Positions 59,316 to 64,000 of a stretch of DNA of 64,000 bases are shown here, in pieces. Location of the stretch: assembly GCA_003996215.1 (NCBI GenBank), contig QJPP01001597.1, forward strand, positions 186,001-250,000, read 5' to 3'. This DNA is from Jaltomata sinuosa. Taxonomy: Eukaryota > Streptophyta > Magnoliopsida > Solanales > Solanaceae. The notes below the pieces were generated by a model. That model saw nothing but the letters and a program-made list of their open reading frames with translations. It was not told the DNA's origin and ran no database searches. A program made the position numbers and the translations under genes. The number at the start of each line of letters is the position of its first letter. Positions within the stretch are counted from its first letter, which is position 1.

Positions 59316-61337
59316 TGTAACACCCCGATATTCGAACCAGCTTTGTAAGTTGAAACTCTGAAAAAAATTCATGTTCCCAAGGATGACGGGTCCAAACCAC
59401 GGACCGTGGTTAGAACCATGACTCGTGGAATGGAACTGTAATTTAGGTTCTGTAGGAACCAATCTCTTGTCTGAGACTATGAGTTCACTCTACGGACCGT
59501 AGTTTGTTCTTCGGACCATAAATTAGACTCGTGGAACTCAGGTCTAAGGTCTGTCATTCCCCAGGAATGATGACTTGGGTCTACGACCCATAAAACTTTC
59601 TACTGGGCCATCCTATTGACCTGTAGACTACCTTCCGCAGCCTGTTATTTTGGCCAGAAACGACGGATGGAAACCACGAGCCGTGGTTTGGTCTACGACT
59701 AGTGGAACCCATTTGTGGTCTCTGAAAGTTAAATTTTTCCATCTTCTCCCCAATTACGGTCCAGGGGTATTTTAGTCATTACCCACCCTTTTAATTCCAA
59801 AATAATGTCATTTTGACAATTTCTAGAAGGGTTTTCACCCTCATTAGCCTAAGTCCTTTTTCATTACCTCATTCATCTCCCAAAAAGGAAATGAACTCTC
59901 TCAAGCTCAAGGTCTCAAGCTCCAAGTCCAAGTCTCCTAATCTTTTCAATTTCAAGTGGGTTAACTTCAACCACGGTATGTGGGTATTTAACAATGGGTT
60001 CCTTTCACCCTTGTGCCCAAAACCCCAATTTCAAATTGTGACTTCATGAACTTTCAAATTAGGGTTCTTACCCAATTCTTATGGGTTTTACTGTAAATTA
60101 CCTTCTCATAATTTTATTATGAAATTTTATTAAATTGCATGATTTTGCATGGGGTTTTACATATGAGTTCCTATTTTATGAGTTGAAGGTCAATTATGGT
60201 AAATCCTACATGCATGAATTTATTTAAGCAAATTGAGGAAAATGATAGCATGATTTCATGAATTTCAAGAAAGTGCATGCCTAGCTCCTATATTTTATAA
60301 AAATATATGTTATTATGAAATTGAACTAAGGCCATGCAAGTTTTCAAGTTATGAATTATTATGTAATGTAAGACATCCGATGTGCCATCAATGCTCATGA
60401 ATCATTTTCTAAACTAAGATTCCTGAGTAGTATGAAGATTCGGGGTATGAATATGTTTATGAACAAACTTGACATCTAGATATGTCATATGAATGTGAGC
60501 CTTATGTTATATGTTTTGGGAGTAGTATTTAGCACTGAGCGATGAGGGTTCTAGATAACCCAAGTCCAAAACTACGTTGCCACTGTAGGTTGCCTTCCGT
60601 GGCTTATGACAGGATCCTTATGACATGGTTCTAACCTTGGCTGGTTAGGACAACCTTTTTCAGTGCGGGTGCATGACACTGGACTCCATGTAGCTCAGCA
60701 TGGTTTATGTCGATTAAGAAAAACTCCCACATGATTATTTTTAAGCTATGAAGTTATATGATATCATACTTTGAATTTTAACCGTACTTCATGTCTTATG
60801 TCTTATATCTTGATAATCCTCTTATGTTATTTATTTATAAAAAGGTTCACCTTAAGTATGTTTTAAGTATGTTTTTATCATGATCATGCATATCTCACAT
60901 ACTCGGTACATCCTATAGTACTGATGCATATTTTGCGCTGCATCCTCTTGATGATGGAGATTCAGGTGTTTCCCATCAAGCTCGTGGCTAGAGGAAGCCG
61001 GATATCCAGTCAGTGTTGGTGAGTCCTTATAGTTTGAGGGCTAGTTATGACTCTAGTTAGTTTAGACTACTTATTTTCTTACTTTGAGTTAGCTAGGGTC
61101 TTGTCCTAGCAACTCTTTATGTCATGTATAGAGGCTTTTCAGACATAGATGATACTCGGGTCTTCTTCGAATCATGTTCTTTTGATTTTATCTTATGGAT
61201 TGAGTTATCTAATTCATATTATGCTTCCACTATGCTTAATTGTTATACCTGAGTTATGTTATGACCAAGGGTTAGCTTGGGGCACTTGTGGTCCCAGGTC
61301 CCGTGTTACGCCCAAGGGGTAGCCTATGGGTATGACA
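59316..61337 (+). repeat. 3' LTR of element A, 2,022 bp
   Basis: TGTAACACCCC...GGGTATGACA. It is similar to the 5' LTR along its length, with roughly one change in ten to fifteen bases in the parts compared by eye. The TATA-like TATTTATAGA of the 5' LTR is changed here to ATTTCTAGAA near 59,818. Its word island is at 59,390-59,730. Confidence 0.9.
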
Positions 61338-61746
61338 ACAATATAATCTACCTACAGTCCCAATGGCCACCCATATAATCGAGGAATGCAATCAAGTGAA
61401 AACAAACCCTCCGGCCGCCCATACAACCAGAGCATACACTGAACACACAGCAAACAAGGGTGGAATTTGAGTAAAATATGCATGATGATGTGACATGATG
61501 AATCTGTAACCAAGTGTGATCACAGTGTTATATGTTACCCCCTCTGCTGCCCCAAAGGTCTAATAAAGGTGGGATCCATGGAAGGACATCTCCCGAGTAC
61601 CTCTCCTACGCTGTACATCCCCTCCCTCCAATCACCATCAGTCTGTAGCACTTGGTCTGGAATAGTAGGGTCCATGGAGGTCTACTCGTAGACCACATAC
61701 AAATATGAAACTCAGATATCTCAACAATTGGGATCTCATAGTACGT

Positions 61747-61950
61747 GCCTGAATTCGATCTGAGTCTAAACAGTAGTCATGTATTAATAACCCTCATCAA
61801 GGGTGCCCAGAGCGTATCAGGGTCTAAAACAGTAGTCAAATCTCAATAACCCTTATAAAAGGGTGCCCAGAGTATTTCTGGGTCTAAATTAGATATCAAG
61901 TGTCAAAATCCCTAAAAAGGGTGCCCGACTCGTATCCGGGTCTAAATCCA
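61747..61950. repeat. Imperfect tandem repeat, about 60-bp unit, 3.5 copies
   Basis: Each unit runs from 'tgcccagagtat' through 'gggtctaaa' and 'agtagtcaa' to 'aaccctnataaaaggg'. Many units contain two small inverted repeats: CCCAGA with TCTGGG, and CCCT with AGGG. It lies inside LTR C'. Confidence 0.75.
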
Positions 61951-63059
61951 TAGAAAAGAATGTCTAGCACTATGGCCCAGCTGAGCCTAGTATCAGAATG
62001 AAAACCAGTAATCAAATCATCGTAATATTCTATCTACTACGAGAGATTTCATAAAAGCCAGTTTCAAAACCCTTTCGAAGTCATATTATCGAAAATGAGC
62101 CTTTGGGGCCATGCAAAGTTTGGAAAATCATTTATAGTAGGCCCATAGCCAAACCAGTAGTAAAACATGTAGGGAAAATCTTTTTCATGTATGATATGCT
62201 CGCAAACAATAGAGTAGCCCAAAATGGCTCACAAACATTCCTATCAGACCTGCACAGGCTCAACAGCTCCACAACATTCATAACCAGTCTAAAAGGATAT
62301 CTCTATATCCGGGACTCGCGGACGTTCCCAAATAATCCACCATCTATGTTCCAGAGTCAATACAAGGCCATACATGACCACAAGGGTAATATACAATACT
62401 ACACGAATACTACAATCAGCGTATGAAATAAATGAACAGAAAAGACGGACAAGTTCTGGGATACCAATCTATAATAACCCACCAAGGATGCTAATTAATG
62501 CAGTTATAGCCTATATACGCAGAGTCTAGGTAGAGAAAACCATAACCTACCTGTGATCCGATGCCTAGAAGCGGGAATGGCGTTGTCCAGGCTCGAACTG
62601 CTCCGGGAAGCTCCAATTCACAAAAACACTATCAACACAATAATACACACATCAAAACAAGTCTAACGAAACCTATAATGCTATTGTAATAGCTAGGTCA
62701 AAATTTAGGTCATCGACAGGCCCTTAGGCCCCGCAACCCAAAACCAAAAATGAAGAAGAGAACAATGATCACCATACTCCCATGAATGCATGCCCAGAAT
62801 TTGAAAAAATTTAACCAAGGGAAATGGCTCAACACATCCAGCCACTTCAAGAACAATTTAAGAATCAAAGGAGATGAATTTAATGGATTTAAGCTGATAA
62901 AACTTACCAATAACGATGGAGGAATGATCAAGGCCAAGAAATTTGCACCCCAACACCAAGAATTGAGTCAAAACAGTGCTTAGACGAGTTTGGAGCTATA
63001 ATCAATGGATAAATTGGTTTTTAGAGTGAAGAAGACGAAGTTGGGAGCTTATATACTGC

Positions 63060-63290
63060 CCAGGGGTCCTTCATCGTGATCGTGAAGGGACCCCTCGCGG
63101 TCACGAAGACCATGCTGGGTAGACTATCGCGATCGCAGGGACTAGCCACGCGGTCGTAATGAACAAAGGGGGAGAAGCTTCATCGCGATCGCGACAAAGG
63201 ACATCACGATTGCGAAGAGAAAAGGACCAGGTGCTTTATCGTGATCGAGAGGAAAAGGGATCGCGATCATGATTAAGTCTTGAGGCCTGC
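63060..63290 (-). repeat. CGCGATCGCG-type palindromic word island in LTR C'
   Basis: It contains the perfect palindrome TCGCGATCGCGA at 63,183-63,194, GCGATCGC at 63,129-63,136, and many variants such as ATCGTGATCG, TCGCGGTCACGA and ATCACGATTGCGA. On the minus strand it ends about five bases before the TATATAA site. Confidence 0.75.
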
Positions 63291-63475
63291 ACCTGCAACA
63301 CCAAAAATTTCAACTTTTGAAAAACTCAATGGGGTATTCCGGGCACAATTAGAAATTGATATTCACAAACTAATAATGATAATAGAGTGGAAACAACATT
63401 CCAGACTCAACGGAATCGACAAAACTTCCATACGAGGTCATCTCGGAGGAATGTTGGTCGAGGTCAACACTAACT

Positions 63476-64000
63476 GACGTTAATATACCCATTACCAAAA
63501 AATATACGTCACTTTGGATACATGCGCATAGCCGTCGCGCGTGGCTAAAAGTGAACCAAAAAAAAGAGCTCAAACTCATTTTTTTTAGTTCCACTGAGAA
63601 ATTTATTATAAAAGATGCCACTCTACGAGGTAAGATGCATATAAAAGGCCAATAGCAAAAGGGCTTCTGCGTCCTCGGTAAATATCTTGGTAGAAGATAT
63701 GATTTCTTGGAACTGAGGTTTATTCATTTTTAAGTAAGTACGTAGCTCAACATAGTGTTAGTGATCCATCGCCTTGACTTGAGGCTCCACCACATCTATT
63801 TCATGCCTGCTTGTAGTGGTTGGTTAGGCTAGGGCGGTTAGAACCTCTCCGCAGTTCTCGATTCAGATTGAACTAGGGAGGATCGGTTCTTTTTCATAGT
63901 CTGTTAATTTTCTTCTTGTTGCATCTCGTCGATACAATAAGTTGATTTACCTTACTAGTTATATGCCCTAAAGGTTTACTGTCTGGATGGTACTTTTCAA
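63476..64000. other. Unassigned end of window
   Basis: I see no gene, LTR terminus or coding remnant here. It could be the remaining U3 of LTR C' or another repeat. Confidence 0.4.

Larger units (their letters stand above)
52259..61337 (+). mobile_element. Tekay-like chromovirus A with both LTRs, 9.1 kb
   Basis: This is the most complete element in the window: 5' LTR (52,259-54,268), Met-tRNA primer site, gag, protease, RT, RNase H, integrase, C-terminal tether, purine tract and 3' LTR (59,316-61,337), all in plus-strand order. The two LTRs differ at many sites, so the insertion is not recent. Possible target duplications are GTAAT (52,254-52,258) and ACAAT (61,338-61,342), which agree at three of five bases, both mismatches being transitions. 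It splits the minus-strand LTR C'. Stops, shifts and lost catalytic residues make it inactive. Confidence 0.9.
61338..63475 (-). repeat. Gypsy LTR C', minus strand, U3-side part
   Basis: It matches LTR C (12,990-13,560) in reverse complement between about 62,100 and 62,750: 'cttaatatccttgggt'-type block, 'ttcgagcctgga' and 'aattttgacc'. A minus-strand TATATAA is at 63,049-63,055, with a TCGCGATCGCGA word island upstream of it at 63,060-63,290. A 60-base tandem repeat lies at 61,747-61,950. The right boundary is uncertain; no clear terminal motif was found. Confidence 0.65.

Noticed and set aside
1..64000. tRNA, rRNA or other stable RNA genes
   Set aside because: The only tRNA-like matches are the short primer-binding sites at LTR edges; no cloverleaf or rRNA block was seen by eye. 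A tRNAscan or Rfam search would settle it.

Overview
This window is retrotransposon-dominated nuclear DNA from a flowering plant. Solanaceae is the most likely source, inferred from the style of the Tat/Ogre-type LTR at 42,308 and of the Athila- and Tekay-type elements. I found no intact host gene, no tRNA or rRNA gene, no CRISPR array and no prokaryote-style operon. Almost every long open frame is a decayed piece of a Ty3/gypsy or Ty1/copia polyprotein, or an accidental frame inside an LTR. Host and clade names rest on remembered family features, not on a search.

Left third (1-24,410). A minus-strand gypsy (gag 1-535, primer-binding site, LTR 754-2,956) abuts an older minus-strand LTR (2,957-5,059). 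A plus-strand Athila-like element follows (5,060-11,746). It keeps gag-protease and a plant env-like ORF but has lost reverse transcriptase, RNase H and integrase. A truncated gypsy LTR (11,747-13,570) comes next, then a minus-strand Tekay-like gypsy (LTR 13,571-15,633; pol 20,981-22,877). That gypsy is split by a 5.2-kb Athila-like deletion derivative with both LTRs (15,821-20,980). It ends at an inverted junction with a plus-strand LTR fragment (22,878-24,410).

Middle (24,411-42,307). A plus-strand Athila-like pol (24,411-27,440) runs to its 3' LTR (29,765-31,277). Decayed minus-strand gypsy pol (31,278-33,181) lies between this LTR and a second, inverted LTR of the same family (33,182-34,680). 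The second LTR belongs to a minus-strand Athila-like element with an env-like ORF near 37,000. Beyond it are a minus-strand gypsy gag fragment, a plus-strand LTR (to 39,933) carrying a hAT-like non-autonomous transposon flanked by TA microsatellites, its gag (40,139-41,182), and a further LTR fragment.

Right third (42,308-64,000). A Tat/Ogre-like LTR (42,308-43,667 and 49,612-51,148) is split by a Ty1/copia deletion derivative with three LTRs and two internal regions (43,668-49,611). The array has a perfect GATAC target duplication, and its middle LTR is a chimera of the outer two. A minus-strand gypsy LTR follows (51,149-52,258 and 61,338 to about 63,475), split by the most complete element here: a Tekay-like chromovirus (52,259-61,337) with both LTRs, primer site, purine tract and recognisable gag, protease, RT, RNase H, integrase and C-terminal tether, all disabled by mutations.

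The features worth most attention are the three-LTR copia array, islands of self-complementary words just upstream of the presumed TATA region in several unrelated LTR families, and the inverted LTR/RNase H junction at 22,877.
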